This document shows positions 18,832 through 27,801 of a stretch of DNA of 47,309 nt, one piece after another (position 1 is the first letter of the stretch; each line of letters starts with the position of its first letter). The notes beneath the pieces are model-generated. The model saw only the letters and a program-made list of their open reading frames with translations. It did no database searches and was not told where the DNA came from. The position numbers were made by a program, and so were the translations under genes. The DNA comes from CALCHA01 sp035548175 (GTDB taxonomy: Bacteria > Planctomycetota > Phycisphaerae > WQYP01): the NCBI GenBank assembly GCA_035548175.1, contig DASZTO010000008.1:1-47309 (forward strand), in the 5' to 3' direction.

Positions 18832-20205
18832 ATGCCTTCACGTGCCACACCTGATCCCGCACGGTGCCTCCTCCTCGCCGCCGCCCTCGCCGCCCTCCAC
18901 TTCTCGGGCGCCCTCGCTGAAACACCCGCCCCTACCGCCCCCGCGCAAACCCAATGGAAATTCGCCTTCGCCCCCGCCCAGCTCCCCGGATTCACCTCCG
19001 TGCCCCTCGACGCCCGCTTCTCCGAAACCTCCCCCTTCGGCTACGACAACGCCGGCGGATCCTTCCCCGCCGCCGCCGGCGACCACATCACCACCGGTGA
19101 AGGCGGCGGCCCCGTCTACTTCTCCGTCAATCTCCCCGAAGGTAACTACAAAGTCACCGTCCACCTCGGCGGCTCCGACGAAGGCGACACCACCGTCAAG
19201 GCCGAACTCCGCCGCCTCATGCTCGAAAATATCCACACCGCCCCCGGCCAGACCCTCACCAAAACCTTCGCCGTCAGCGTCCGCCAGCCCCCCATCATCG
19301 AAGATGGTAAACAAACCGGCATGACGCGCGTCAAAGCCCGCGAAGGCTCCGCACAACGCCTCAACCGCACCCAGGGCGGCGAAGGCTGGTCCTGGGATGA
19401 TTCGCTCACCCTGGAATTCTCGGGAAAGCCCGCCGTTCAGGGCATCGAGATCGAACCCGCCGGCAACGTGACGCAGGTCTTCCTCTGCGGCGACTCCACC
19501 ATGTGCGACCAGCCCGCCGAACCCTACACCTCCTGGGGCCAGGTCATCACCCGCTGGTTCAAACCCGACGCCGTCGTCACCAGCCTCGCGATCTCCGGCG
19601 AAACCATGCCCGCCTTCCTCGGTGAAAACCGCCTCACCAAGATCATCTCCATGATGCACCCCGGCGATTTCGTCCTCGTCCAGTTCGGCCACAATGACAT
19701 GAAATCCCCCGCCCAAAACGCCCTCGACACCTACAAGAAAAACCTCCAACGCTTCATCTCCGAAACCAAAGACCACGGCGGCATCCCCGTCATCATCACC
19801 CCCGTTTCCCGCGAAACCTTCGGCTCCGATGGCAAAATCACCAACTCCTTCATCACCAAATCCGGCGACGACTACGTCAAAGCCTGCCGCGACGTCGCCG
19901 ATCAGGAGCACGTCACCCTCCTCGATCTCAACGCCGACAGCGCCACACTCTACGAAGCCGTCGGCCCCGCCCATTCCCAGCCCCTCTTCGCCACCCCCGC
20001 CGAAAAAACCCACCACTCCGACTACGGCTCCTATGAAATCGCCAAGTGCGTCGTTCAGGAAATCGTCAACGCCAAGCTTCCCCTCGCCGAACACCTCACC
20101 GACGACTGGAAGCCCTTCGACCCCGCGCACCCCGATCCCCAGCCCGCCGTGAATCTCCCCCCAGACCCCGCCCCACGCCGCTTCAACGCCCCCGCCGGCA
20201 ATTGA
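18832..20205 (+). CDS. Rhamnogalacturonan acetylesterase, CE12/SGNH family (copy 1)
   Basis: A 457-residue exported protein with a signal peptide ending near SGALA. An N-terminal beta domain (about 35-210) precedes an SGNH hydrolase domain with CGDSTMCD (nucleophile near Ser222), ISGET, FGHNDMK and KTHHSDYG (catalytic His near 393). Family members remove acetyl groups from RG-I galacturonate, which opens the backbone to PL4 lyases. The usual acid three residues before the His is Asp; here it is Glu. It is the last gene of the plus-strand RG cluster and ends 27 nt from the convergent ligA stop. Confidence 0.9.
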   Translation: MPSRATPDPARCLLLAAALAALHFSGALAETPAPTAPAQTQWKFAFAPAQLPGFTSVPLDARFSETSPFGYDNAGGSFPAAAGDHITTGEGGGPVYFSVNLPEGNYKVTVHLGGSDEGDTTVKAELRRLMLENIHTAPGQTLTKTFAVSVRQPPIIEDGKQTGMTRVKAREGSAQRLNRTQGGEGWSWDDSLTLEFSGKPAVQGIEIEPAGNVTQVFLCGDSTMCDQPAEPYTSWGQVITRWFKPDAVVTSLAISGETMPAFLGENRLTKIISMMHPGDFVLVQFGHNDMKSPAQNALDTYKKNLQRFISETKDHGGIPVIITPVSRETFGSDGKITNSFITKSGDDYVKACRDVADQEHVTLLDLNADSATLYEAVGPAHSQPLFATPAEKTHHSDYGSYEIAKCVVQEIVNAKLPLAEHLTDDWKPFDPAHPDPQPAVNLPPDPAPRRFNAPAGN

Positions 20206-20232
20206 CCCCGCCCCCGCCGACCCGCGCCCCGC

Positions 20233-22461
20233 TCACGTCCCGATGCGTTTGAGAAACTCCTCCTCGCTCAGCACCTCAACGCCCAGCTTGCGAGCCTTGT
20301 CCAGTTTGCTCCCCGCCTCCTCGCCCGCCAGCACAAACGTCGTGTTCTTGGACACCGACTCCGTCGTCTTCCCGCCCAGCGATTCGATCTTCTGCTTGAT
20401 CTCCCCGCGCGTGAAGTGCCCCAGCGTCCCCGTCACCACCACCGTCATCCCCGCCAAAGGCTGCGGCCCCGTCACCGCCGCCTTCGGTTCCGTGAGCTGC
20501 ACCCCCAGCTCCGCCAGCTCCGCGAACGTCTTCTCGCCCGCCGCTGAATGCACAAACTGATACAGCGACTGCGCCGCCACCCCCTTCTTCCGCAGCTCCG
20601 CCACAATCTCCGCCGGCCTCTTTTCCCGCGCACTCCTCCCTTCCGCCGTTTCGAGCCACTCCTTCTTTCCCGCAGGCATCGGCGCAAATTCAAAAAGCTG
20701 CTCCAGCGACATCTCACCCAGCTCCCGATACCGCTCCTGATACTTCCGAAAATCCTCCACCACCCCCCCGCCCATATCCGGCACGCGCAAAATGTCCTCC
20801 AGCCGCGCATCCCGAAGCGCCTCATACGATGGAAAATGCTCCGCCAGCACCTGCGCCGTACGCACCCCAATATGCAGAATCCCCAGCCCCGCCAGCACCT
20901 TCGCAAACCCGCGCGTCCTGGAACCCGCGATCCCGTCGATCACATTCTGCGCCGCCTTCGCCGGATTCGAGTCCCCCTTCGCGTCCTCCTTCCGCAGCGT
21001 ATCCACCACCTGCTCGTGCGTCAGCCGATACAGGTCCGGAATGTTCCCCACGTACCCCTTGTCCAGGAGCTTCAAAATCAACTTCTCCCCCAGCTCGTTG
21101 ATGTCCATCTGATTCCGCCCCGACCAGAACCGCAGCCGCTCCGCAAGCTGCGCTGGACACGCCGGATTCGTGCACCGCACAAAGCCCCCCTCCCGCTCCA
21201 GCTCGCGCGTCCCGCAGCTTGGACACTCCGCCGGCGGATGAATCTTCCTCGACTTCTCCGGCCGCTTCGCCGCCACCACCCCCACCACATACGGAATCAC
21301 CTCCCCCGCCTTCTCCACCAGCACCCGATCGTGCAGCCGAATGTCCTTCCGCTCGATCTCATCAAAATTATGCAGACTCGCCCGGTAAACATTCGTCCCC
21401 GAAATAAACACCGACGGCTCAAATTCCCCCACCGGCGTGATCGTCCCCGTCTTGCCCACCTGAAACACCACCCGCGCCAGCTCCGTCTCCGCCTGCTCCG
21501 GCTGATACTTGTACGCAATGCACCACCGCGGCGATTTCGCCGTCGCCCCAAGCTGCTCACGCTGATCGAAATCGTCGACCTTGATCACCACCCCATCCGT
21601 GTCATACGGCAGCCCATGCCGCTTCTCCGCAAAACCGTGCAGATACTCGATCACCCCCTCGATCGTGTCGCAAACCGCGAAATGCTCGTTGGTGCGGAAG
21701 CCCATCTCCCGAAGCAGCTCGTACCATTGCACGTACGATGACGCCGACACGCCCACAATCTCCCCCGCCCCATGCGGATAGAACTCCAGTTTGCGTGAAG
21801 CGGCCACCCGCGGATCAAGCTGCTTGAGCGTCCCCGCCGCCGTGTTCCGCGGATTCACATACGCCTCCAGCCCCGCCTCCTCCTGCGCCTCGTTGATCCG
21901 CGCGAACTGCGCCCGCGTGATGAACACCTCCCCGCGCACCTCCACCACCGATCCCGGCGCTTGCAGCCCCCCCGCCCCGCGCAGCCGCAGCGGAATATTC
22001 CGGATCGTCCGGGCGTTGTGCGTCACATCATCGCCCGTCCGCCCGTCCCCGCGCGTCGCCGCCGTCGCCAGCAGCCCCCCCTCATACCGCAGCGACAGCG
22101 ACACCCCGTCGATCTTCGGCTCGCAGGTGTATCGGAAGTTCGACGTCCCCAGCAGCTTCCGAACACGCGTGTCAAAATCCCGCACCTCCGTTTCATCATA
22201 CGTGTTGTCCACCGACATCATCCGCACCGCGTGGCGCACGCTTGTGAATGCGTCGATGGGTTCCCCCCCCACCCGCTGCGAGGGCGAATCCGGCGTGATG
22301 AGGCCAGGATGAAGCCCCTCCAATTCCAGCAGCCGCCGCATCAACCCGTCAAATTCCTGGTCGGAGATCTCCGGCCGGTTGTGAAGGTGGTAAAGCTCGT
22401 CGTGGTAACGGATTTCGTCGCGAAGCTTCTGAAGCTGGGCGGCAACGTCGAGCTTGCTCAT
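20233..22461 (-). CDS. ligA: NAD-dependent DNA ligase
   Basis: A 742-residue protein that seals nicks in DNA using NAD+. The order is family-typical: Ia/adenylation domain with the active-site Lys in EPKIDG (near residue 115), OB fold, a four-Cys zinc finger (CPSCG to CTNPAC, about 413-432), helix-hairpin-helix repeats, and a C-terminal BRCT domain (about 665-742). The ATG at 22459-22461 follows a perfect AAGGAGG. The protein is about 70 residues longer than typical LigA. The extra length is a charged segment (about 580-660) between the HhH region and BRCT. Confidence 0.96.
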   Translation of the reverse strand: MSKLDVAAQLQKLRDEIRYHDELYHLHNRPEISDQEFDGLMRRLLELEGLHPGLITPDSPSQRVGGEPIDAFTSVRHAVRMMSVDNTYDETEVRDFDTRVRKLLGTSNFRYTCEPKIDGVSLSLRYEGGLLATAATRGDGRTGDDVTHNARTIRNIPLRLRGAGGLQAPGSVVEVRGEVFITRAQFARINEAQEEAGLEAYVNPRNTAAGTLKQLDPRVAASRKLEFYPHGAGEIVGVSASSYVQWYELLREMGFRTNEHFAVCDTIEGVIEYLHGFAEKRHGLPYDTDGVVIKVDDFDQREQLGATAKSPRWCIAYKYQPEQAETELARVVFQVGKTGTITPVGEFEPSVFISGTNVYRASLHNFDEIERKDIRLHDRVLVEKAGEVIPYVVGVVAAKRPEKSRKIHPPAECPSCGTRELEREGGFVRCTNPACPAQLAERLRFWSGRNQMDINELGEKLILKLLDKGYVGNIPDLYRLTHEQVVDTLRKEDAKGDSNPAKAAQNVIDGIAGSRTRGFAKVLAGLGILHIGVRTAQVLAEHFPSYEALRDARLEDILRVPDMGGGVVEDFRKYQERYRELGEMSLEQLFEFAPMPAGKKEWLETAEGRSAREKRPAEIVAELRKKGVAAQSLYQFVHSAAGEKTFAELAELGVQLTEPKAAVTGPQPLAGMTVVVTGTLGHFTRGEIKQKIESLGGKTTESVSKNTTFVLAGEEAGSKLDKARKLGVEVLSEEEFLKRIGT

Positions 22462-22725
22462 CGGGACGATCCTCCTTCGCGGTGGACTCGAATTGTAGCG
22501 TGGCGGCCGCCCTTTGGCCGAAACCGCCCAAGCCCTCGCCGGCTCCCGCCCCGCCGCTGATGGACGCCCGGCCCAAGACCCTGGCAATTTTTGCGCATCG
22601 GAAGATGGGGCGAAAAGCCCCCTGCCGCAGGCGATAATTGGGGTGCCTATTCCCCAGCCGCTTGAGATAAGCGCGATAAGACCGCCTCCCCCACCGCAAA
22701 AACCCCGGTCACCTTTAAGAATAAT

Positions 22726-22753
22726 TTGCACAATCCAAAGGGTGATTTATATT
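22726..22753 (+). promoter_or_regulatory. Sigma70-like promoter
   Basis: TTGCAC (22726-22731) and TATATT (22748-22753) are separated by 16 nt in a local AT-rich patch. It faces the small gene at 22952 and would give a leader of about 190 nt. Confidence 0.5.
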
Positions 22754-22759
22754 GAAAGT

Positions 22760-22951
22760 GTCAGCAGCACCCGCCAGGGACGAGCGAATCGCCCCCCACT
22801 CTGTAACAAGGGTCTATTCCCCATACCGCCGGTGAGGAGAAGTTCTCTCCGGCCAGGGATGTGGCATACCTGCTGGCGGCCTGACTGCCCGGGATCGTGC
22901 AACGGCGGTCAGGTGACGGTTCTACGGAGGGGACCAGGCGAAGGGGTCCCT
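22760..22951 (+). promoter_or_regulatory. Structured 5' leader with three hairpins, last one at the ribosome site
   Basis: Hairpin A spans 22828-22853 (two 5-bp helices around one mismatch, GAAG loop). Hairpin B pairs 22880-22889 with 22904-22913 (10 bp, one G-U). Hairpin C pairs GGGACC at 22930-22935 with GGTCCC at 22945-22950. Hairpin C places the AAGGGG ribosome site partly in the loop and partly in the stem, and ends directly before the ATG at 22952. This arrangement suits control of translation by ligand, temperature or protein. I do not recognise it as a known riboswitch class. Confidence 0.5.
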
Positions 22952-23263
22952 ATGCGCTTTGTCTCAACCATGTCCCAGCTCTCCGTTTCGGAGCTGCAAG
23001 CCCTGGCTGTCGGCCAACTCCCGTTCGCCGTCTCCGACCAGGACTTCCTCGACGCCCTCGCTCGACGCGGGTGTTTCCTCCTTTCCCCGTGGGTGGTGAA
23101 AAGCAGCCGTAAGGGCCGACTGACCCGCGTCGCTGCACTCTCCTTCGATCAGTCCGGCAACATCGACAAGGTCCGCGTCCTCGTCCACGTCGCCAGGGCC
23201 CTCCGCAAATCTCGCGCCGCCTCCAGCGTCAACTTCGGCCCGCGATTCAGCACCGAAGCCTGA
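22952..23263 (+). CDS. Small protein of unknown function behind a structured leader
   Basis: A 103-residue soluble protein with no recognised domain. The sequence has an acidic-hydrophobic N-terminal half (VSELQALAVGQLPFAVSDQD) and a basic C-terminal half (VVKSSRKGRLTRVA, RALRKSRAA), which could bind nucleic acid. The ATG at 22952 has AAGGGG 5 nt upstream; the next in-frame ATG at 22970 lacks such a site. It is a single-gene unit with its own promoter and a terminator 40 nt after the stop. Confidence 0.6.
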   Translation: MRFVSTMSQLSVSELQALAVGQLPFAVSDQDFLDALARRGCFLLSPWVVKSSRKGRLTRVAALSFDQSGNIDKVRVLVHVARALRKSRAASSVNFGPRFSTEA

Positions 23264-23302
23264 CCGCCAACAAAGGGCCTCGCGGGGGACGGGGGGCACG
23301 CC

Positions 23303-23337
23303 AAAAAAAACGCCGCGCTCAGCGCGGCGTTTTTTTT
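23303..23337. terminator. Bidirectional intrinsic terminator
   Basis: A GC-rich inverted repeat (CGCCGCGCT and AGCGCGGCG, 23311-23329) is flanked by eight A on the left and eight T on the right. It can end transcription of the small gene on the plus strand and of thioredoxin on the minus strand. Confidence 0.9.
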
Positions 23338-23367
23338 ACCGTTGCATCTTCCCCCGCCACGCTCACC

Positions 23368-23709
23368 TCACTTCGCCACCCCCAGAAGCGAATCGATCGC
23401 CGCCTTGAAATCCCGCTTCGGCGTCAGCCCCACGAACTTCTTCGCCACCTGACCCTTGTTGAACAGAATAATCGTCGGAATCGCCGAAATGCTGAATCGC
23501 ATCGCCGTGTTCCGGTTCGCGTCCGTATCCAGCTTCCCCACCTTCGCCTTCCCCTTGTACTCCTCCGCAAGCTCTTCGATCGTCGGCGCCAGCATCCGGC
23601 ACGGGCCGCACCACTCCGCCCAGAAATCCAACAACACCGGTTGATCGCTGCCGAGAACCTCGGCCTCAAAGTTCGCATCGCTCACTTGCACTACCGATTG
23701 ACTGGCCAT
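23368..23709 (-). CDS. trxA: Thioredoxin
   Basis: A 113-residue single-domain thioredoxin with the WCGPC redox centre at residues 33-37 and the cis-proline motif SAIPTI. It is a cytoplasmic disulfide reductant. The ATG at 23707-23709 has AGGAGG 5 nt upstream; the longer frame beginning near 23778 lacks this support. It has its own promoter and shares a bidirectional terminator with the convergent small gene. Confidence 0.95.
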   Translation of the reverse strand: MASQSVVQVSDANFEAEVLGSDQPVLLDFWAEWCGPCRMLAPTIEELAEEYKGKAKVGKLDTDANRNTAMRFSISAIPTIILFNKGQVAKKFVGLTPKRDFKAAIDSLLGVAK

Positions 23710-23781
23710 GGTGGCCTCCTGTCGTGAAACCATCGCACCCCGGCACATGCACCCACGCAACGCACCGACGAGCGACACGGA

Positions 23782-23810
23782 ATCCTAGGGATGCCGGTCA
23801 GGGGTGTCAA
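23782..23810 (-). promoter_or_regulatory. Sigma70-type promoter of the thioredoxin gene
   Basis: Read on the minus strand: TTGACA (23805-23810), a 17-nt spacer, and TAGGAT (23782-23787). It lies about 75 nt upstream of the thioredoxin start. Confidence 0.65.
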
Positions 23811-24010
23811 ACCGCCCCACGCCCCGGCCCCACCGCCGCACCACCCCCAGTCTCCGCCCGCACCAAGTTCCATCCCGCCCCCCTTCCCACGCCCGCCAGC
23901 AAAGGCTCGCTTTTGCCCCCCGAATTCGGTGAAATGAAGGGCCGAGGGGTGCGTTATCCCGCAGGTGGCGGTCCTGCCGGTTCGCGCGAAACCGCAAGAT
24001 TGGAAAGAGC

Positions 24011-24373
24011 ATGCCGGCGTTTGAAGATGATGACTTCTATGGCGACGAATCCTCCCGGCCCGGATCGCGCGCCCGCCGCGGCGGCCGGGGCGGCGGCGCC
24101 GGCGGCAACGATGACGATTCCTGGGACATCCAAGACGATGGCCCCGATGATCGCGACCTCGTCCCCGACGAAATGCCCACCGTCCGCTGCACCCGTTGCC
24201 GCAAGCTGATCTTCGAAGACTCCATCACCTGCCCCTACTGCAAAACCCTCCAACTCGCTGAGCACACCGCCAAGCCGCGATGGTTTTTGCTCACCGTCAT
24301 CCTCTGCATTTTTCTCCTGCTCTCCAGCGCCGTCACGCTCCTCCTGGACTACCTGGGCCTCATGCATTGGTGA
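24011..24373 (+). CDS. Zinc-ribbon single-pass membrane protein
   Basis: A 120-residue protein. The acidic N-terminus contains a Gly/Arg patch (SRARRGGRGGGAGG) at residues 19-32. A four-Cys zinc ribbon follows (C60, C63, C74, C77; CTRCRKLIFEDSITCPYC), then one membrane helix at about 91-113. Such short ribbon-plus-helix proteins are frequent in planctomycetes and their function is not known. The gene lies upstream of the glycogen synthase with a 207-nt gap. Confidence 0.75.
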   Translation: MPAFEDDDFYGDESSRPGSRARRGGRGGGAGGNDDDSWDIQDDGPDDRDLVPDEMPTVRCTRCRKLIFEDSITCPYCKTLQLAEHTAKPRWFLLTVILCIFLLLSSAVTLLLDYLGLMHW

Positions 24374-24580
24374 CGCCCCCAGCGGATCGGGGGAGCCATC
24401 CGCCAGGCACGCTAAAAGATCAGCCGGTGCAAGTTCCCGCGCCCAGCCTGTGAAATTTTTCCATATCCGTCATGGCGCGAAAAGCCGCTCGGCCGACACC
24501 CGCCGGTGACTTGATCCGTTTTGCCGGTACAATACGGCGACATGTCATCCGTGAGCCACTTCCGAGCAAGAGAGTGACCC

Positions 24581-26881
24581 ATGCCAAATGCTCGCAAACC
24601 CACCAAACGCGGATCACCCGGGGGGACGGCGGCGAAGGGCGCCAAGCGCAGCAGCGGAGCCGGCGCCGGACTCGCCCTGCCCGGCGACGCCGGCGATGAA
24701 CTCGGAACCCTGACGGTCATATCGCCCGCCGATGCCGCAGCCGGCCCAGACGCCGATACGGTCCAGGTCGAGTACGCGCGCGAGGCCGCCGAGCAGGTCG
24801 TCCCGCCCGCGCCGCCCGCCGATCCCGATCCCGTCGCCACCTTCGTCGCCGATGTGGCAGGCAACTCCCCACGCCCCGCGGATGCGATCCTCGATCTCAA
24901 GGACGGAGCAGTCATGGAACACGGTGGTCCTCCCGAAAGCGCCGCCGGCAACGCACCCGACTCGGCCAACGCGCCTGAAATCGCCGCCGCCACCGCACCC
25001 GCCATCCAGGGATTCGCGCCCACCGGCGGCGGCGTCGCCACCGGACATATCCCCACCGGCGCCGCAGTTCCTCCCCCGGCCACCCACGTCCCCGTCCAGC
25101 CACTCCTCTTCGAAATCGCCTGGGAAGTCTGCTGGCAGCTCGGCGGCATCTACACCGTCATCCGCTCCAAGGCCCCCCAGATGACCCGCATCTGGGGCGA
25201 ACGCTACTGCCTCATCGGCCCCTACAACGCCGCCACCGCCGATGTCGAACTCGAAGAAACACAGCCCACCGGCCCCATCGCCATCGCCATCGAACGCCTC
25301 CGCGCCATGGGCATCCGCGTCCACTACGGCTACTGGCTCATCACCGGCCGGCCACGCGTCATCCTCCTCGAATTCGGCGCCGCTCTCGATCGCCTCGGCG
25401 AATTCAATTACTACCTCTGGAAAGACCACGGCATCCAGGCCCCCAATGACCAGGAAGTCTCCAACGTCATCTCCTTCGGCTTCCTCGTCGGTCTCTTCTT
25501 CCACGAACTCTGCAAAGTCCCCGGCGTCCAGCTCCCCGTCCTCGCTCACTTCCACGAATGGATGGGCGGCCTCGGCTGCATGCGCATCAAACACCTCAAC
25601 CTCCCCGTCGCCACCGTCTTCACCACCCACGCCACCCTTCTCGGCCGCTATCTCTGCACCGACAACCCCGATTTCTACGCAAAATTGCCGTGGATTAACC
25701 CCGATCACGCCGCCGGCCATTACAACATTTACGCGCGCTACTCCATCGAACGCGGCGCCACCCATTCCGCCGATGTATTCACCACCGTATCCGATATCAC
25801 CGGCCTGGAAGCCGAAAAACTCCTCCTCCGCCGCGCCGATGTCGTTACGCCCAACGGCCTCAATCTCCACAAATTCGCGGCCCTCCACGAATTCCAGAAC
25901 CTCCACAAGGAATACAAGGAAATCATCCACCAGTTCGTCGCCGGCCACTTCTTCCCCTCCTATCACTTCGACTTGGACAAAACCCTCTACCTCTTCACCT
26001 CCGGCCGCTATGAATACCGCAATAAAGGCATGGACATCTTCATCGAGTCCCTCGCCCGCCTCAATCACTGGCTCCGCGCCGGCGGAATCCCCATCACCGT
26101 GGTCGCCTTCATCATCACCCGCGCCCCGCACAAAAATATCAACGTCGACGTCCTGCGCAATCAATCGATGTTCGACGAACTTTCCAAGATGTGCTCCAAC
26201 ATCACCGAGGAAATGGGCCGGGCGCTCCTCCACAGCGTCTCCATGGGCCGCCTCCCCGAGCGGGGCGAACTCATGACCGAAGAAGCCACTGTCCGCCTCA
26301 AACGCGGCATGCACGCCTGGCGCACCTGGAAGCAACCCGCCATCGTCACCCACGACCTCTGGGACGATGCCGGCGATCCCGTCCTCAACCAGCTTCGCGC
26401 CTGCCAGCTTTTCAACGCCCGCCATGATGCCGTCAAAATCGTCTTCCATCCCGACTTCGTCTCCGCCACCTCCCCGCTGCTCGGCCTCGATTACGACCAG
26501 TTCGTCCGCGGCACCCACATGGGCGTCTTCCCCTCCTACTACGAACCCTGGGGCTACACCCCCGCCGAATGCGTCGCCTCCGGCGTCCCCGCCGTCACCA
26601 GCGACCTCGCCGGCTTCGGCTCCTACGTCCAGCAAAATATCCAGGACCCCGCCTCCAAAGGCCTCTTCATCGTCGGTCGCCGCTACGCCTCCTGGGACCA
26701 ATCCGCCCACCAGCTCACTGAAATCCTCTTTAATTTCTGTCTCAAAGACCGCCGCAGCCGCATCGAAATGCGCAACCGCACCGAGCGCTTATCCGATTAT
26801 TTCGATTGGTCCAACCTCATCTCCCATTACAACGACGCCCACAAAATGGCGATGCAACGCAAGGCCGGCGTGACGATCTGA
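24581..26881 (+). CDS. Glycogen synthase, GT3 family
   Basis: A 766-residue protein. From about residue 177 it follows the GT3 (fungal/animal-type) glycogen synthase pattern: FEIAWEVCWQLGGIYTVIRS opens the N-terminal Rossmann domain, and SYYEPWGYTPAECVASGVPA (about 651-670) carries the conserved E-x7-E region of the C-terminal domain. The enzyme extends alpha-1,4-glucan from a nucleotide sugar, normally UDP-glucose. The first 175 residues are an unusual Ala/Pro/Gly-rich extension with a basic start (MPNARKPTKRG). TACAAT at 24528-24533 may be a -10 box. Confidence 0.92.
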   Translation: MPNARKPTKRGSPGGTAAKGAKRSSGAGAGLALPGDAGDELGTLTVISPADAAAGPDADTVQVEYAREAAEQVVPPAPPADPDPVATFVADVAGNSPRPADAILDLKDGAVMEHGGPPESAAGNAPDSANAPEIAAATAPAIQGFAPTGGGVATGHIPTGAAVPPPATHVPVQPLLFEIAWEVCWQLGGIYTVIRSKAPQMTRIWGERYCLIGPYNAATADVELEETQPTGPIAIAIERLRAMGIRVHYGYWLITGRPRVILLEFGAALDRLGEFNYYLWKDHGIQAPNDQEVSNVISFGFLVGLFFHELCKVPGVQLPVLAHFHEWMGGLGCMRIKHLNLPVATVFTTHATLLGRYLCTDNPDFYAKLPWINPDHAAGHYNIYARYSIERGATHSADVFTTVSDITGLEAEKLLLRRADVVTPNGLNLHKFAALHEFQNLHKEYKEIIHQFVAGHFFPSYHFDLDKTLYLFTSGRYEYRNKGMDIFIESLARLNHWLRAGGIPITVVAFIITRAPHKNINVDVLRNQSMFDELSKMCSNITEEMGRALLHSVSMGRLPERGELMTEEATVRLKRGMHAWRTWKQPAIVTHDLWDDAGDPVLNQLRACQLFNARHDAVKIVFHPDFVSATSPLLGLDYDQFVRGTHMGVFPSYYEPWGYTPAECVASGVPAVTSDLAGFGSYVQQNIQDPASKGLFIVGRRYASWDQSAHQLTEILFNFCLKDRRSRIEMRNRTERLSDYFDWSNLISHYNDAHKMAMQRKAGVTI

Positions 26882-26947
26882 CGATCCGCCCCCAGCAAAA
26901 CGCTGCCGAAACTCGGGGAATCCACCAAAAATGCGGAATCGTGGAAA

Positions 26948-26975
26948 TTGCACGGCGTTTGCTTCTGCCGACAAT
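26948..26975 (+). promoter_or_regulatory. Sigma70-like promoter of the first PEP-CTERM gene
   Basis: TTGCAC (26948-26953) and GACAAT (26970-26975) with a 16-nt spacer, 27 nt before the ATG at 27003. Confidence 0.45.
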
Positions 26976-27002
26976 GCCTTTCCGTTTTCGGGGAGCATTT
27001 CC

Positions 27003-27698
27003 ATGCAACGTCTCCTCTTGTCCGCCGCGGCACTCGCGTGCCTGCTCGCGGGATCCGTTCGGGCTACCGTTCTCACCCCTGGCGAAAGTACCGTCGTGAC
27101 CGATTCCACCGATGCTTACGGCGGCGCCATCCTCGACACGCGCGTCGATTCCTTCTCGCGCCCAGTCACCCTGGTGAATCCCGGCCCCGGCGGATACACG
27201 CAGACCGAAGACCTCGAAGGAACGTTCACCCAGGAGGTCCGACGCCAGTCCAACGGAACCCTCAGCTTCTTCTACGAGCTCGCGGTCAACAGCCGCGACC
27301 ACAGCCCCGCCGTGGGAACGTTCGCCCCCGCCGTATCGAACGTGGAGATCACCGGCTTTGACCCCTCCCTGTCGCTGGACGTCTGGGGCAGCCCCGTGAC
27401 GGTCAGTTGGGAGCCTGCAAATGTCGCGACCCATGCGTTCGGCTTCCTGTTCAATTCCGAGTCTCCGGAGTCAATTCCGAACAACAACGCCATTCTCATG
27501 GTGTATACAAACGCCACCGCATACGCCTCCGACGGCCTCGCCCAATTGACCCTCTTTTCCCCCATCAAAGGCGAACAAACCAACAACCTCCCAGGCTTCC
27601 GCCCCTTGCCCGTGGGCTCCTCCGTCCCGGAACCCGCATCCCTAACGCTTCTCCCTTTAGCAATCGGCGGATTACTGCTGCGGATGCGGCGGCCATGA
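27003..27698 (+). CDS. PEP-CTERM secreted protein (1)
   Basis: A 231-residue protein with a signal peptide (MQRLLLSAAALACLLAGSVRA) and a C-terminal PEP-CTERM sorting signal: VPEPAS, a hydrophobic helix, and a basic end (LLRMRRP). Such proteins are processed by exosortase and displayed or released with exopolysaccharide. The central part is beta-rich, with no named domain. The ATG at 27003 has GGGAG about 8 nt upstream. No exosortase gene is present in this window. Confidence 0.85.
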   Translation: MQRLLLSAAALACLLAGSVRATVLTPGESTVVTDSTDAYGGAILDTRVDSFSRPVTLVNPGPGGYTQTEDLEGTFTQEVRRQSNGTLSFFYELAVNSRDHSPAVGTFAPAVSNVEITGFDPSLSLDVWGSPVTVSWEPANVATHAFGFLFNSESPESIPNNNAILMVYTNATAYASDGLAQLTLFSPIKGEQTNNLPGFRPLPVGSSVPEPASLTLLPLAIGGLLLRMRRP

Positions 27699-27740
27699 AT
27701 CCAAAGGGGTGGGCTGGAAACAATCGAGTTCCACCATTTT

Positions 27741-27780
27741 AAAAAAAGGCCCGTGTCTCTCGACACGGGCCTTCGGTTTT
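27741..27780. terminator. Bidirectional intrinsic terminator
   Basis: A perfect 10-bp stem (27748-27757 with 27762-27771, loop TCTC) is preceded by seven A and followed by TTCGGTTTT. It serves the PEP-CTERM gene on the plus strand and pyruvate phosphate dikinase on the minus strand. Confidence 0.9.
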
Positions 27781-27801
27781 CAACGCGATCGATTTGGCGT
27801 G

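Noticed and set aside
22462..22731. Upstream extension of ligA
   Set aside because: The conserved LigA N-terminus starts at MSKLDV with a perfect AAGGAGG; the extension is low complexity.
24614..26710. Minus-strand open frame opposite glycogen synthase
   Set aside because: It is Gly/Asp/Val-rich antisense shadow; the plus-strand GT3 motifs are decisive.
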